Source: Cellulomonas marina
Lineage (GTDB): Bacteria > Actinomycetota > Actinomycetes > Actinomycetales > Cellulomonadaceae
Length of the DNA: 64,000 nt
NCBI RefSeq assembly: GCF_900111925.1
Contig: NZ_FOKA01000002.1
Location: 273,877 to 337,876 of the forward strand
Reading direction: 5' to 3'
The position numbers and the translations under genes were made by a program. Every line of letters begins with the position of its first letter. Position 1 is the first letter of the stretch. The notes below the pieces were generated by a model, which was not told where the DNA came from, made no database searches, and saw only the letters and a list, made by a program, of their open reading frames with translations. This document shows, in pieces, positions 48,317-55,856 of this stretch.

Positions 48317-49879
48317 GTGCCCGCGCCGACCCCTTCCCGCCGGGTCACGGTCCTGCTGGCCCTCGTCGGGGGCGCCCTGACGCGGCTCGCGTTCCCCGAC
48401 CCCGGCTGGTGGGGGCTGGCGCCCGTCGGCGTGGCGCTGCTGTGGTGGGCGCTGCGCCGTGACTCCGCGCGGTGGAACTGCCTCGTCGGGCTCCTGTGGG
48501 GCCTCACCTTCTTCCTGCCGCTCATCACCTGGGCCGACGACGCGGTCGGCCCCGTGCCCTGGGTCGCGCTCTCGGTGGCCGAGGCGGCGTTCGTCGGGCT
48601 GCTGGGTGCCGCGTGGGGCTGGGCCCGGCGCGGCGAGGCCGTGTGGCGCTCGGGCGGGCTCCAGGTGGTGGTGTTCGCGCTCCTGTGGGTCGCCGTGGAG
48701 GAGCTCCGGTCGGCGTGGCCCTTCGGCGGGTTCCCGTGGGGGAGGCTCGCGTTCTCGCAGGCGTCGTCGCCGCTCGTCGCCTACGCCTCCTGGGCGGGCA
48801 CGCCGCTCGTCTCCGGGGTGGTCGCCGCCGGGGGCGTGCTCCTGGGGCTCGTGGCGCTGCGGCTGCGGCGGGGGCAGCTGCTCCGGGCGCCCGTGGGGCT
48901 CGCGGCGGCGGCGGCGCTGCTCGCGGTCGGGTGGCAGATCCCGCTCGACGCCCGGGCGCAGGACGGCGAGCTGCGCGTCGGCGCCGTGCAGGGCGACGTC
49001 CCCGGTACGGGGCTCGAGGCCTTCGGACGCGCTCGGCAGGTGCTCGACAACCACCTGGCCGGGACGCGAGAGCTGGCGGAGCACGCCGGCCGGGGCGCGC
49101 TCGACGTCGTCCTGTGGCCGGAGAACGGCTCGGACATCGACCCCCAGGTGGACCTCCAGGCCGCGGCCGGCATCGACGCGGCCGCCCGAGCCCTCGGCGC
49201 GCCGATCCTCGTCGGCGCGGTCGAGTACCCCGAGTCCGGCGGACGCTACAACGTCTCCCTCTTGTGGCAGCCTGGACAAGGCGTGACGGACCGCTACGCC
49301 AAGCAGCACCCCGCGCCGTTCGCGGAGTACATCCCGTTCCGCGAGCTCGTCCGCCCGTTCTCGTCGGCGGTCGACCTCGTCGTCAACGACATGCTGCCGG
49401 GCACGACGACCGGGGTCGTCGCCTTCGACTCACCTCGCCTGGGCCGGACCGTGCAGATGGCCGACGCCATCTGCTTCGAGGTGGCCTACGACGCCCTCGT
49501 GCGCGACGGCGTGCGAGCGGGCGGCGAGATCATCGTCGTCCCGACGAACAACGCGTCCTTCGGCTTCTCGGACGAGGCGGTGCAGCAGCTCGCCATGTCC
49601 CAGCTGCGTGCGGTGGAGCACGGCCGCGCGACCGTGCAGATCTCGACCGTAGGCGTCAGCGCCGTCATCCTGCCCGACGGCGTGATCACCCACCGCACCG
49701 GTCTGTTCACCACCGAGCAGCTCGTCGCGGACCTGCCGCTGCGCCAGTCGCTGACGTGGGCCACACGGCTGGGCCCCTGGCCGGCGTGGGTGGTCGACGC
49801 CCTGGCGGTGCTGACGGTGCTCGCCGGCGCCGCCGGCGCACGTCGGACGCGACGCGCCGACCGCGTCGACGGCCTCTGA
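48317..49879 (+). CDS. lnt: Apolipoprotein N-acyltransferase
   Basis: Lnt, 520 aa, transfers a fatty acid to the amino group of lipoproteins in the membrane. The N-terminal ~200 residues have 6-7 membrane helices (WWGLAPVGVALLWWALRR, LVGLLWGLTFFLPLITWADD). The C-terminal nitrilase-like domain has the catalytic triad: Glu269 in LWPENGSD, Lys329 in RYAKQHPAPFAEYIPF and Cys386 in ADAICFEVAYD. All three are in place. The GTG at 48317 is chosen because the leaderless box is 6 nt upstream and the TM segment begins soon after. The upstream 20-bp repeats may regulate it. A strong hairpin follows the stop. Confidence 0.93.
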   Translation: MPAPTPSRRVTVLLALVGGALTRLAFPDPGWWGLAPVGVALLWWALRRDSARWNCLVGLLWGLTFFLPLITWADDAVGPVPWVALSVAEAAFVGLLGAAWGWARRGEAVWRSGGLQVVVFALLWVAVEELRSAWPFGGFPWGRLAFSQASSPLVAYASWAGTPLVSGVVAAGGVLLGLVALRLRRGQLLRAPVGLAAAAALLAVGWQIPLDARAQDGELRVGAVQGDVPGTGLEAFGRARQVLDNHLAGTRELAEHAGRGALDVVLWPENGSDIDPQVDLQAAAGIDAAARALGAPILVGAVEYPESGGRYNVSLLWQPGQGVTDRYAKQHPAPFAEYIPFRELVRPFSSAVDLVVNDMLPGTTTGVVAFDSPRLGRTVQMADAICFEVAYDALVRDGVRAGGEIIVVPTNNASFGFSDEAVQQLAMSQLRAVEHGRATVQISTVGVSAVILPDGVITHRTGLFTTEQLVADLPLRQSLTWATRLGPWPAWVVDALAVLTVLAGAAGARRTRRADRVDGL

Positions 49880-49922
49880 GCGGACGCGGACGGGACCGGC
49901 ACGCGGACACCTGGGAACGACG

Positions 49923-49954
49923 ACGGGCGCCGGACCGGGAGGTCCGACGCCCGT
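49923..49954. terminator. Bidirectional terminator between lnt and rbpA
   Basis: ACGGGCG + CGGACC pairs with GGTCCG + CGCCCGT around a GGGA loop with a single mismatch. It lies 43 nt after lnt and 30 nt from the rbpA stop, between convergent genes. Confidence 0.8.
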
Positions 49955-49984
49955 GGCGGGGGAGCGGTGCTGCCGAGGGCCTCG

Positions 49985-50329
49985 TCAGGCCGAGCGGCGC
50001 AGCTTGCCCGACCGGAGCAGGTCGAGGCGCTCGTCGAGCAGCTCCTGCAGCTCACCGATGGTGCGGCGCTCGAGGAGCATGTCCCAGTGCGTGCGCGGCG
50101 GCTTGCCGGCCTTCGCCTCGGGCTTCACGCCGTCGCGCAGCAGCGCCTCGGCGCCGCAGCGGCACTCCCACACCACCGGGACGTCGGCCTCGACCGAGAA
50201 CGGCAGGATGATGGTGTGGCCGTTGGGGCAGTCGTAGAACGCCTGCGCCCGGGGGGCCAGGTCGACCCCCTCGTCGCTCTCCATGCTGTTGGATCCGATG
50301 CGCATGCCGCGCAGCGAGCGATTCGCCAT
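49985..50329 (-). CDS. rbpA: RNA polymerase-binding protein RbpA
   Basis: RbpA, 114 aa, an essential actinobacterial factor that binds the primary sigma factor and stabilises the promoter open complex. Conserved blocks are MANRSLRGMRIGSNSMESDE, then VDLAPRAQAFYDCPNGHTIIL, shown by YDCPNGH, and VWECRCGAEALL. The zinc-like Cys/His cluster and the C-terminal sigma-binding helix with RTHWDMLLERRTIGELQELL are present. The ATG at 50329 has GGAGG 5 nt upstream. A GGAACA box (50366-50371 on the minus strand) upstream may be the -35 of a stress promoter, which I cannot confirm. Confidence 0.95.
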   Translation of the reverse strand: MANRSLRGMRIGSNSMESDEGVDLAPRAQAFYDCPNGHTIILPFSVEADVPVVWECRCGAEALLRDGVKPEAKAGKPPRTHWDMLLERRTIGELQELLDERLDLLRSGKLRRSA

Positions 50330-50527
50330 GGGGGACCTCCGTACCTCGACGCGTCTGTAAACGACTGTTCCAGATGACCCAACGGACGGCGACCGGACGG
50401 TGTTCCGGTGGCCCGTGAAGGTCGTGTGAAGCGCACAGGTGTGCCCGTGCGCGCAGAGCTGCTGTGACCGCCGGGGGTGCGGGCCGCGGTCCCGGCCCTC
50501 GTCACGCCTGCGCCCGACGCCGTCCCG

Positions 50528-51013
50528 TCAGGCTCCGGCGAGGTGCTCCCGCAGCGCGGCGACGACGAACGCGTGGTCCTCGGCCTGGGGGAGCCCGGAG
50601 ACGGTCACGACGCCGACGATGCCTGCGCCCTCGACGTGCACGGGGAACGCCCCGCCGTGCGCCGCGTATTCCGCGGTCGCCAGCCCCTGCTGCTCCAGCG
50701 AGCCGCCGGACCGGGCCAGCCGCCGCCCGACGAGGTACGACGAGGCGCCGAAGCGCAGCACCGTGCGGACCTTGCGCTCCACCCACCGGTCGTTGTCGGG
50801 GACGGTGCCCGGACGCGCGGCGTGGAACTCCTGCTGCTCGCCGCGCCGGATGTCGATCGTCAGGGGCAGGTCCTGCTCCCGCGCCCGCTCGACGAGGAGC
50901 GACCCGAGCCGCCACGCGTCGTCGTGCGTGAAGGAGGTGAACCGCAGCTCCCGCTCCTGCGCCTCGACCTCCGCGATGGTGCGCGCGAGGTCGGCGTCGT
51001 CCGGGGTCGGCAC
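50528..51013 (-). CDS. UPF0303 / HbpS-like heme-degrading domain protein
   Basis: A 161-aa protein of the GlcG/HbpS fold, annotated in databases as UPF0303 or heme-degrading domain. Segments seen: RFTSFTHDDAWRLGSLLVER, DIRRGEQQEFHAARPGTVPD, FGASSYLVGRRLARSGGSLE and EYAAHGGAFPVHVEGAGIVG. The GTG start at 51013 follows PTPDDADLA-like N-terminus. It stands alone on the minus strand. The heme role is family knowledge only. Confidence 0.8.
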   Translation of the reverse strand: MPTPDDADLARTIAEVEAQERELRFTSFTHDDAWRLGSLLVERAREQDLPLTIDIRRGEQQEFHAARPGTVPDNDRWVERKVRTVLRFGASSYLVGRRLARSGGSLEQQGLATAEYAAHGGAFPVHVEGAGIVGVVTVSGLPQAEDHAFVVAALREHLAGA

Positions 51014-51159
51014 CCGGGCATCCTGCCACGGACGGTGCCCGTGCCGCACCGCCGGCCCGCACCGTGGGGCCGCCGTCCGGGTGACCCGGCGGCGGCCCCG
51101 GGCGGCAGTCCCGGGCGATCGTGGGGACGGTCGTCGGGGGGCGGCAGGGACGGCGTGCG

Positions 51160-52311
51160 TCAGGAGGCGAGGGCCTCGGGGCGCAGCAGCACCTTCGTCC
51201 AGCCGTCCTCGCGCCGGTCGAAGCGGGCGTACCCCTCCGCGGCGTCGTCGAGGGGCAGCTCGTGGGACACGATGAAGCCGGGCGTCGCGCGGCCGGCGAC
51301 GATGAGGTCGCGCAGCTGGCGGTTGTAGCGCATGACGGGCGCCTGGCCGGTGCCCATGCTCTGGCCCTTGGTGAAGAAGGTGCCGTAGTCGAAGCCGATG
51401 CGGCCCTGCTGGGCGGCCTCGGTCCGCGCGCCCGGGTCCTGCGGCATGTAGACCCCGACGACGCCGATGCCGCCGGTCGCGCGGACGACCGAGACGAGGT
51501 TGTCCAGGACGAGCTCGGGGTGCTCCTCGCCCGACGGGTCGTGCGCCTGGTACCCGACCGCCTCGACGCCGCGGTCGGTGCCGCGGCCCCGCGTGGCGTC
51601 CATGATCTGCTCGACGGGGTCGCCGGCCGAGAAGTCGACACCGATCGCGCCGATGCTCTCGGCCAGCCGCAGGCGGTCGGCCTGCTGGTCGACGACGAAC
51701 ACGCGTGCCGCGCCCTTGATCAGCGCGGAGTGCGCTGCCATGAGGCCGACGGGTCCGGCACCGAAGACGGCCACGTCGTCGCCCGGCACCACGCCCGCGA
51801 GCTCCGTGCCGTGCCAGCCGGTCGGGAAGATGTCGGACAGCATCGTGAAGTCGTTCTCGTGCTCGGTGCCCTCGGGCAGCGTCAGCAGGTTGACGTCCCC
51901 GAACGGGACGCGCAGGTACTCGGCCTGGCCGCCGTCGTACGGGCCCATGTTCGCGTAGCCGTAGGCGGCGCCGACCATGCCCTCGATCGGGTTGGTCCGC
52001 AGGCAGAAGGACGTCCAGCCGTGCAGGCAGTTGCGGCACGTGCCGCACGCGATGTTGAACGGCACGCTGACGCGGTCCCCGACCTTCACGCGCGAGACGG
52101 CGGGGCCGACCTCCACGACGACGCCCATGTTCTCGTGGCCGAGGACCTTGCCCTCCTCCACGGAGGTCCGCCCCTCGTACATGTGCAGGTCCGACCCGCA
52201 GATGTTCGTCGTCGTGATCTTCACGAGGACGTCCGTGGGGTCCTGGACGGTGGCGTCGGGGACGTCGGTGACCTCGACGTCGTTCGGTCCGCGGTAGACG
52301 ACGGCTCGCAT
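51160..52311 (-). CDS. Glutathione-independent formaldehyde dehydrogenase-type alcohol dehydrogenase
   Basis: A 383-aa zinc-dependent MDR dehydrogenase. Catalytic zinc ligands are in TTTNICGSDLHMYEGRTS and LGHENMGVVVEVG. The structural-zinc cysteines are CGTCRNCLHGWTSFC. The nucleotide loop is DDVAVFGAGPVGLMAAHSAL. IEGMVGAAYGYANMGPYDGG and GTFFTKGQSMGTGQAPVMRY mark the glutathione-independent formaldehyde dehydrogenase / dismutase branch. Oxidation of formaldehyde or related aldehydes with NAD is the likely role. ATG 52311 has GGAGAA 4 nt upstream. Confidence 0.88.
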   Translation of the reverse strand: MRAVVYRGPNDVEVTDVPDATVQDPTDVLVKITTTNICGSDLHMYEGRTSVEEGKVLGHENMGVVVEVGPAVSRVKVGDRVSVPFNIACGTCRNCLHGWTSFCLRTNPIEGMVGAAYGYANMGPYDGGQAEYLRVPFGDVNLLTLPEGTEHENDFTMLSDIFPTGWHGTELAGVVPGDDVAVFGAGPVGLMAAHSALIKGAARVFVVDQQADRLRLAESIGAIGVDFSAGDPVEQIMDATRGRGTDRGVEAVGYQAHDPSGEEHPELVLDNLVSVVRATGGIGVVGVYMPQDPGARTEAAQQGRIGFDYGTFFTKGQSMGTGQAPVMRYNRQLRDLIVAGRATPGFIVSHELPLDDAAEGYARFDRREDGWTKVLLRPEALAS

Positions 52312-52422
52312 GGGTTCTCCTGGGGTGCTCAGGGCGAAGGGGGCACCCGCAGGGCACCCGGGTCGCGGCGTGTCGGTGCCTCCACTGTCACCCCGTCGGG
52401 CGACGGCCGCATCCCGGGCCGT

Positions 52423-52881
52423 TCACCCGTGCGAGGGATGGGGCTCCTGCTCGGGGCGCCGGCCGCCGGCGCCCGCCGAGCTCGTCCCGCCCGCCGGGCC
52501 CGTCCTGCCCGCCGCACGCGCCCGGTCGTCGAGCACCCGCTCGACGAGGAGCGCGTGCAGGTCCGGCACCGCGAGCCCGAGGGGCGGCAGCACGAGCGGC
52601 CTGGCGTCCCGGCGCTCGACGACCAGCCGCGTGCCGGCGGCCCGTCCGCCGGGTGCGTCGCCGTGCACGGCCGTGACGTCGCCCCACGGGCAGCGCCTCG
52701 TCCGCAGGGGGCCACGCAGCGCGAGGCCCTCGTCGTCCAGCACGAGGCGGCGACCCGGGCGCTGCCCCAGCGCCGCGACGGCCTGCAGCGCGGCCTGCAC
52801 GAGGAGCCCGGCCTGCAGCACGCGCACGGCCCCGGGCACCGGCAACGCGAACAGCACGAGCGCGTACCCGCCCACGACCAC
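52423..52881 (-). CDS. Membrane PH-domain protein, probably N-terminally shortened
   Basis: A 152-aa product from GTG 52881: a hydrophobic stretch (GGYALVLFALPVPGAVRVLQ) followed by a PH-like domain (RRLVLDDEGLALRGPLRTRR, CPWGDVTAVHGDAPGG, RDARPLVLPPLGLAVPDLHA) and a low-complexity tail. The reading frame is open much further upstream (to ~53184), but that part is antisense to the GNAT fragment and not family-like. The natural N-terminus, including the first part of the transmembrane segment, appears lost or replaced. A weak GGTGGA site lies upstream. Confidence 0.55.
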   Translation of the reverse strand: MVVGGYALVLFALPVPGAVRVLQAGLLVQAALQAVAALGQRPGRRLVLDDEGLALRGPLRTRRCPWGDVTAVHGDAPGGRAAGTRLVVERRDARPLVLPPLGLAVPDLHALLVERVLDDRARAAGRTGPAGGTSSAGAGGRRPEQEPHPSHG

Positions 52882-52902
52882 GGCCGCGGTCCACCGGAAC
52901 CA

Positions 52903-53121
52903 GCCCTCGACCTGACAGGTCTGACCGACCCCTCGGTGACCCTCTTCGCCGGGCGCGTGGGCGACGAGGTCGTCTGCGTCGGCGCCCTGCGCACCCTCGA
53001 CGCCGACCACGTCGAGCTGAAGTCGATGCATACCGCCGCGGAGGCTCGCGGGCAGGGGTACGGCCGGGGCATGCTGACGCACCTGCTCGACGAGGCGGCG
53101 CGCCGCGGGGCACGGAGTTAC
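52903..53121 (+). pseudogene. GNAT acetyltransferase fragment, truncated at both ends
   Basis: The reading frame encodes only the middle of a GNAT acetyltransferase: ALDLTGLTDPSVTLFAGRVG, DEVVCVGALRTLDADHVELK, SMHTAAEARGQGYGRGMLTH and LLDEAARRGARSY. The N-terminal ~25-30 residues of the family are absent, with no start codon, and the C-terminal third (normally SLETGxxxxFxPAxxLYxxxGF) is replaced by unrelated sequence right after ARSY. The break coincides with the AT-rich palindrome at 53126-53139. Confidence 0.75.
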
Positions 53122-53125
53122 GCCG

Positions 53126-53139
53126 ATAATGTGCATTAT
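53126..53139. other. AT-rich palindrome at a gene break, possible recombination site
   Basis: ATAATG-TG-CATTAT sits in a 75% GC surrounding, directly where the GNAT fragment loses its homology. Two 6-bp arms with a 2-nt centre in an AT-rich core look like a tyrosine-recombinase core or the scar of an excised element. No recombinase gene is present in the window. From here to 53496 (about 360 bp) I recognise no gene; a 39-codon frame at 53301-53420 has a GGAG site but no family. Confidence 0.45.
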
Positions 53140-53496
53140 GTCACCTGCTCGGTGGCTGGCCGTATAGCCGTGACGCCTTGGCACTTCCCCGGCGCCGGTG
53201 TCCGGCGGCTACCTGCAGGGTGTAGCAGGCAGCCGGCTCCTACGCGAGCGACTGACGGCGGAGCGGTCGACGCAGGCCGTGCGGGGGTGGAGTTCAGCAG
53301 ATGTACGCAGACAACCGCACCCGCTTCGCGCCCGTCGAGGACGGCGCGACCTTCAGAGGGGACCCTGCGGCAGTGACGAACCCTCAGACGGTGACGGGAC
53401 GACCACCGCTCACCCGGTAGGCGTACGGGTGGGCGCGCCTGCTCCGGATGGGCGGACCCGCCGTCGGACGGTCAAGACGTAGGACGAAAGGCCGTT

Positions 53497-54096
53497 GTGG
53501 CAGGGGTGAGCACCACCACCGCACCGCCGACCACCACATCGACCACCGCGCCGACGACCACGCCGGCCACCACGCCGACCCGGTCACCCGCGCCCTCGCG
53601 CCCCGACGACGAGGCGCGGCTCGCCGGCCTGGTACGGCTGGCCGCCCTCGTCGCCTGCGTGCCGACCGCGGTCGTCAACCTCTTCGTCGGCGAGTGGCAG
53701 TGCCCGGCGTTCGCGGCCGGGTTCACCCCGAGCGACACCGCGCTCGCGGAGTCGATGTGCTGGACGGCCACCGGGGAGGACGCGGGCCGCACGCTGCACC
53801 ACGTGCCCGACGCCTCCCTCGACCCCCGGTTCGCGCGCAACCCCTGGGTGGACGGGCGCCGGGCCTCCGTGCGCTTCTACGCCTCGGTGCCGCTGCGCAG
53901 CGGCAACGGCCGGCTCGTCGGGACGCTCTGCGTGTTCGACGAGACGCCGGGCCACCTGGCGCCGCAGCAGCGCGCGGCGCTGCTCGACCTCGCGCTGAGC
54001 ATCGGAGCGCTCGTCGAGCACCGGGAGTACGCGGCGCAGTGGGAGCGCCTCGGCGAGGAGGCGGACGCGGAGCGGGTCCTGGTGCCCCGCGGGTGA
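53497..54096 (+). CDS. GAF domain protein
   Basis: A 199-aa protein with a Thr/Pro-rich N-terminal tail (repeats of TTTAPTTTP type), a GAF domain at about residues 45-175 (VPTAVVNLFVGEWQCPAFAA, ESMCWTATGEDAGRTLHHVP, RNPWVDGRRASVRFYASVPL, LVGTLCVFDETPGHLAPQQR) and a short helical end. It senses a small ligand or redox state, alone without an output domain. The GTG at 53497 has GAAAGG 5 nt upstream. Confidence 0.8.
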   Translation: MAGVSTTTAPPTTTSTTAPTTTPATTPTRSPAPSRPDDEARLAGLVRLAALVACVPTAVVNLFVGEWQCPAFAAGFTPSDTALAESMCWTATGEDAGRTLHHVPDASLDPRFARNPWVDGRRASVRFYASVPLRSGNGRLVGTLCVFDETPGHLAPQQRAALLDLALSIGALVEHREYAAQWERLGEEADAERVLVPRG

Positions 54097-54241
54097 GGCG
54101 CATGCGGACCTCGGGCCGGACGGATGGGTCCGATCCGGCGGACGGGTGACATCCGGGCGATCCAGGCACCGGCGCGTCGGGCGGCGGCTAGCGTCCCGCC
54201 GTCGGCGACCGCCGGCCGTCCCTGCGCCGAGAGGTCCCGCC

Positions 54242-54778
54242 GTGCCCAGCTCCCTCGTCCGTCCGGTCGTGAGCCGCGCCCTGGTGGCGGGCACCGCCCT
54301 GACCGCCGTGACCCTGCTGGCCGGGTGCTCCGCGGTGCAGTCCCTCGTCGGCGGGGTGGAGCCGGAGCGCGACGAGGAGACCGGCGAGGTCATGGCGGCG
54401 GTCGAGGCGAACGCCTTCGCCCTGCGGGTGGGCGACTGCATCGACGCGGACGAGGAGTTCACCGAGGAGGTCCAGGACGTCGCCTCGGTGCCGACGGTGC
54501 CCTGCGACCAGGCGCACGACAGCGAGATCTACGCCGCCACCGAGATGACGGACGAGACGTACCCGGGTGACGAGACGGTCGCCAGCGCCGCCGACGAGTT
54601 CTGCTACGGCGAGTTCGAGTCCTTCGTCGGGCTGCCGTACGAGGACTCGGTCCTGTACTTCTCGGCGATGTACCCGAGCCCGGAGAGCTGGGAGCTCGGG
54701 GACGACCGGGAGATCCTGTGCGTCGTCGTCGACGAGGCCGGCGGTCGCACCGCCACCATGGCGGACGCCGGCGTCTGA
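54242..54778 (+). CDS. Septum-formation-type lipoprotein
   Basis: A 178-aa lipoprotein with signal peptide and lipobox LTAVTLLAGC (Cys ~30), then an extracytoplasmic domain with four further cysteines (VGDCIDADEEF, VPCDQAHDSEIYAATEM, EFCYGEFESFVGLPYEDS and EILCVVVDEAGG). This arrangement matches actinobacterial septum-formation-type domains (DUF4190-linked). Likely an outer-face lipoprotein of the membrane. GAGAGG lies upstream of the GTG. It converges with the phosphotransferase gene. Confidence 0.75.
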   Translation: MPSSLVRPVVSRALVAGTALTAVTLLAGCSAVQSLVGGVEPERDEETGEVMAAVEANAFALRVGDCIDADEEFTEEVQDVASVPTVPCDQAHDSEIYAATEMTDETYPGDETVASAADEFCYGEFESFVGLPYEDSVLYFSAMYPSPESWELGDDREILCVVVDEAGGRTATMADAGV

Positions 54779-54786
54779 CCGGCCCC

Positions 54787-54803
54787 GGCGGCGCGGTGCC
54801 GCC
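54787..54803. terminator. Short hairpin between convergent genes
   Basis: GGCGGC pairs with GCCGCC around a 5-nt loop between the lipoprotein stop and the phosphotransferase stop. The stem is only 6 bp, so the assignment is weak. Confidence 0.35.
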
Positions 54804-54824
54804 ACCGCTCGGGACCGGCTTTCC

Positions 54825-55706
54825 CTACACGCCGGCGAACAGCTCGTCGAGGACGTGCCGGGCGAGCTCGGCCTGCCCGGGCGGCGTGTTCGTCAGCATG
54901 ACGAGCGCCTTCCACAGCGCCCAGCCGCGTCCCCGCGCCCACGTGCCCTCGTCGAGCGCCAGCCCCTCGCGGTACGCCCGGCGCGCCGCGCCCTGCAGCC
55001 GGGTCCAGACGAGCACCGTGTCGCACGCCGGGTCCCCGACGCCGGAGCAGCCGAAGTCGACCACCGCCGCCAGCCGCCCGTCCCGCACGAGCAGGTTGTG
55101 GAACGACACGTCGCCGTGGAACCAGCGGGGCCGGACCGTGGACGGCGCGGCGAGCGCGTCGCGCCACAGACCGGCCGCCCGGTCCCGCTCGCGTCCCTCG
55201 AGGCGGCCGAGGATGTCGCCCACCTCGTCGTCCCAGTGCGCCAGCGGGCCCCCGCGCCACGCGCTGTGCTCCCCGGGCGGGGGCGCGCCGTCCGTCGGTG
55301 CCTCCCCCAGGGCGACGAGGAGCGCGGCCAGCTCCGTGGCCAGCGCGACGGGGTCGTCGGGCGGCGCGGCCACGGCCTGCTCCCCCGGCAGCCAGCCGTA
55401 GACGGACCACGGCGCCCCGAACAGCGCGGACGGGCGTCCGACCCCGCGCACGGCCGGCACCGGCAGCGGCAGCAGCGGCCCCAGGACCGGCAGCCACGCC
55501 TGCTCCTTGGTCACCTGCGGCACGTACCCGGGCGCGCTCGGCAGCCGGACGCTCAGGTGCTCCCCCAGCCGGAAGGTGCGGTGGTCGTTGCCGCCGGGCA
55601 CGACGGGTCGCACCGGCAGCGACGCCCACGCCGGGAACTGCTCGCGGAGCAGCGCCCCGACCAGGGCGGCATCGATGCGCCGTGCGTCCACGGTGTCGCT
55701 CGTCAC
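54825..55706 (-). CDS. Aminoglycoside phosphotransferase family kinase
   Basis: A 293-aa APH-fold kinase. The ATP-binding lobe has GGNDHRTFRLGEHLSVRLPS; the catalytic loop is RWFHGDVSFHNLLVRDGRLA and the metal-binding DFG-like region is VVDFGCSGVGDPACDT. ATP-dependent phosphorylation of a small hydroxylated molecule is expected; real antibiotic resistance cannot be claimed from sequence. GTG start at 55706. It lies divergent to the RND permease gene. Confidence 0.85.
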   Translation of the reverse strand: MTSDTVDARRIDAALVGALLREQFPAWASLPVRPVVPGGNDHRTFRLGEHLSVRLPSAPGYVPQVTKEQAWLPVLGPLLPLPVPAVRGVGRPSALFGAPWSVYGWLPGEQAVAAPPDDPVALATELAALLVALGEAPTDGAPPPGEHSAWRGGPLAHWDDEVGDILGRLEGRERDRAAGLWRDALAAPSTVRPRWFHGDVSFHNLLVRDGRLAAVVDFGCSGVGDPACDTVLVWTRLQGAARRAYREGLALDEGTWARGRGWALWKALVMLTNTPPGQAELARHVLDELFAGV

Positions 55707-55799
55707 CGTCCCGACGCTACAGCCGGCCGCGCGACGCCTCTGCGGCCGTCGCGCCTGAGAGCCGGTCACCGGCGGCCCCGGGGCGCCCCGCCTGCGCGT

Positions 55800-55805
55800 T
55801 AGACT
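55800..55805 (+). promoter_or_regulatory. -10 box of the RND permease gene
   Basis: TAGACT lies 51 nt before the GTG at 55857, which has GGAGGA 3 nt upstream; here the mRNA has a leader. Confidence 0.4.
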
Positions 55806-55856
55806 CAGCAGCGCGCGGCCGGTGCCGTCCCGGCCGGCACAGCAGACGGAGGACCC

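Noticed and set aside
50330..50400. Sigma-R-type promoter of rbpA (GGAAC...GTT)
   Set aside because: GGAACA is present but the spacing to a GTT element does not fit; kept only as a remark in the rbpA entry.
53301..53420. A 39-codon ORF with a GGAG site 8 nt upstream near the scar
   Set aside because: Too short, no family resemblance and in a region of broken genes; the ribosome site may be chance.
53471..53491. FliA-type promoter (TCAAG...CGAAAG) before the GAF gene
   Set aside because: Only 8 nt between the elements, while about 15 would be needed; GAAAGG is better explained as a ribosome binding site.
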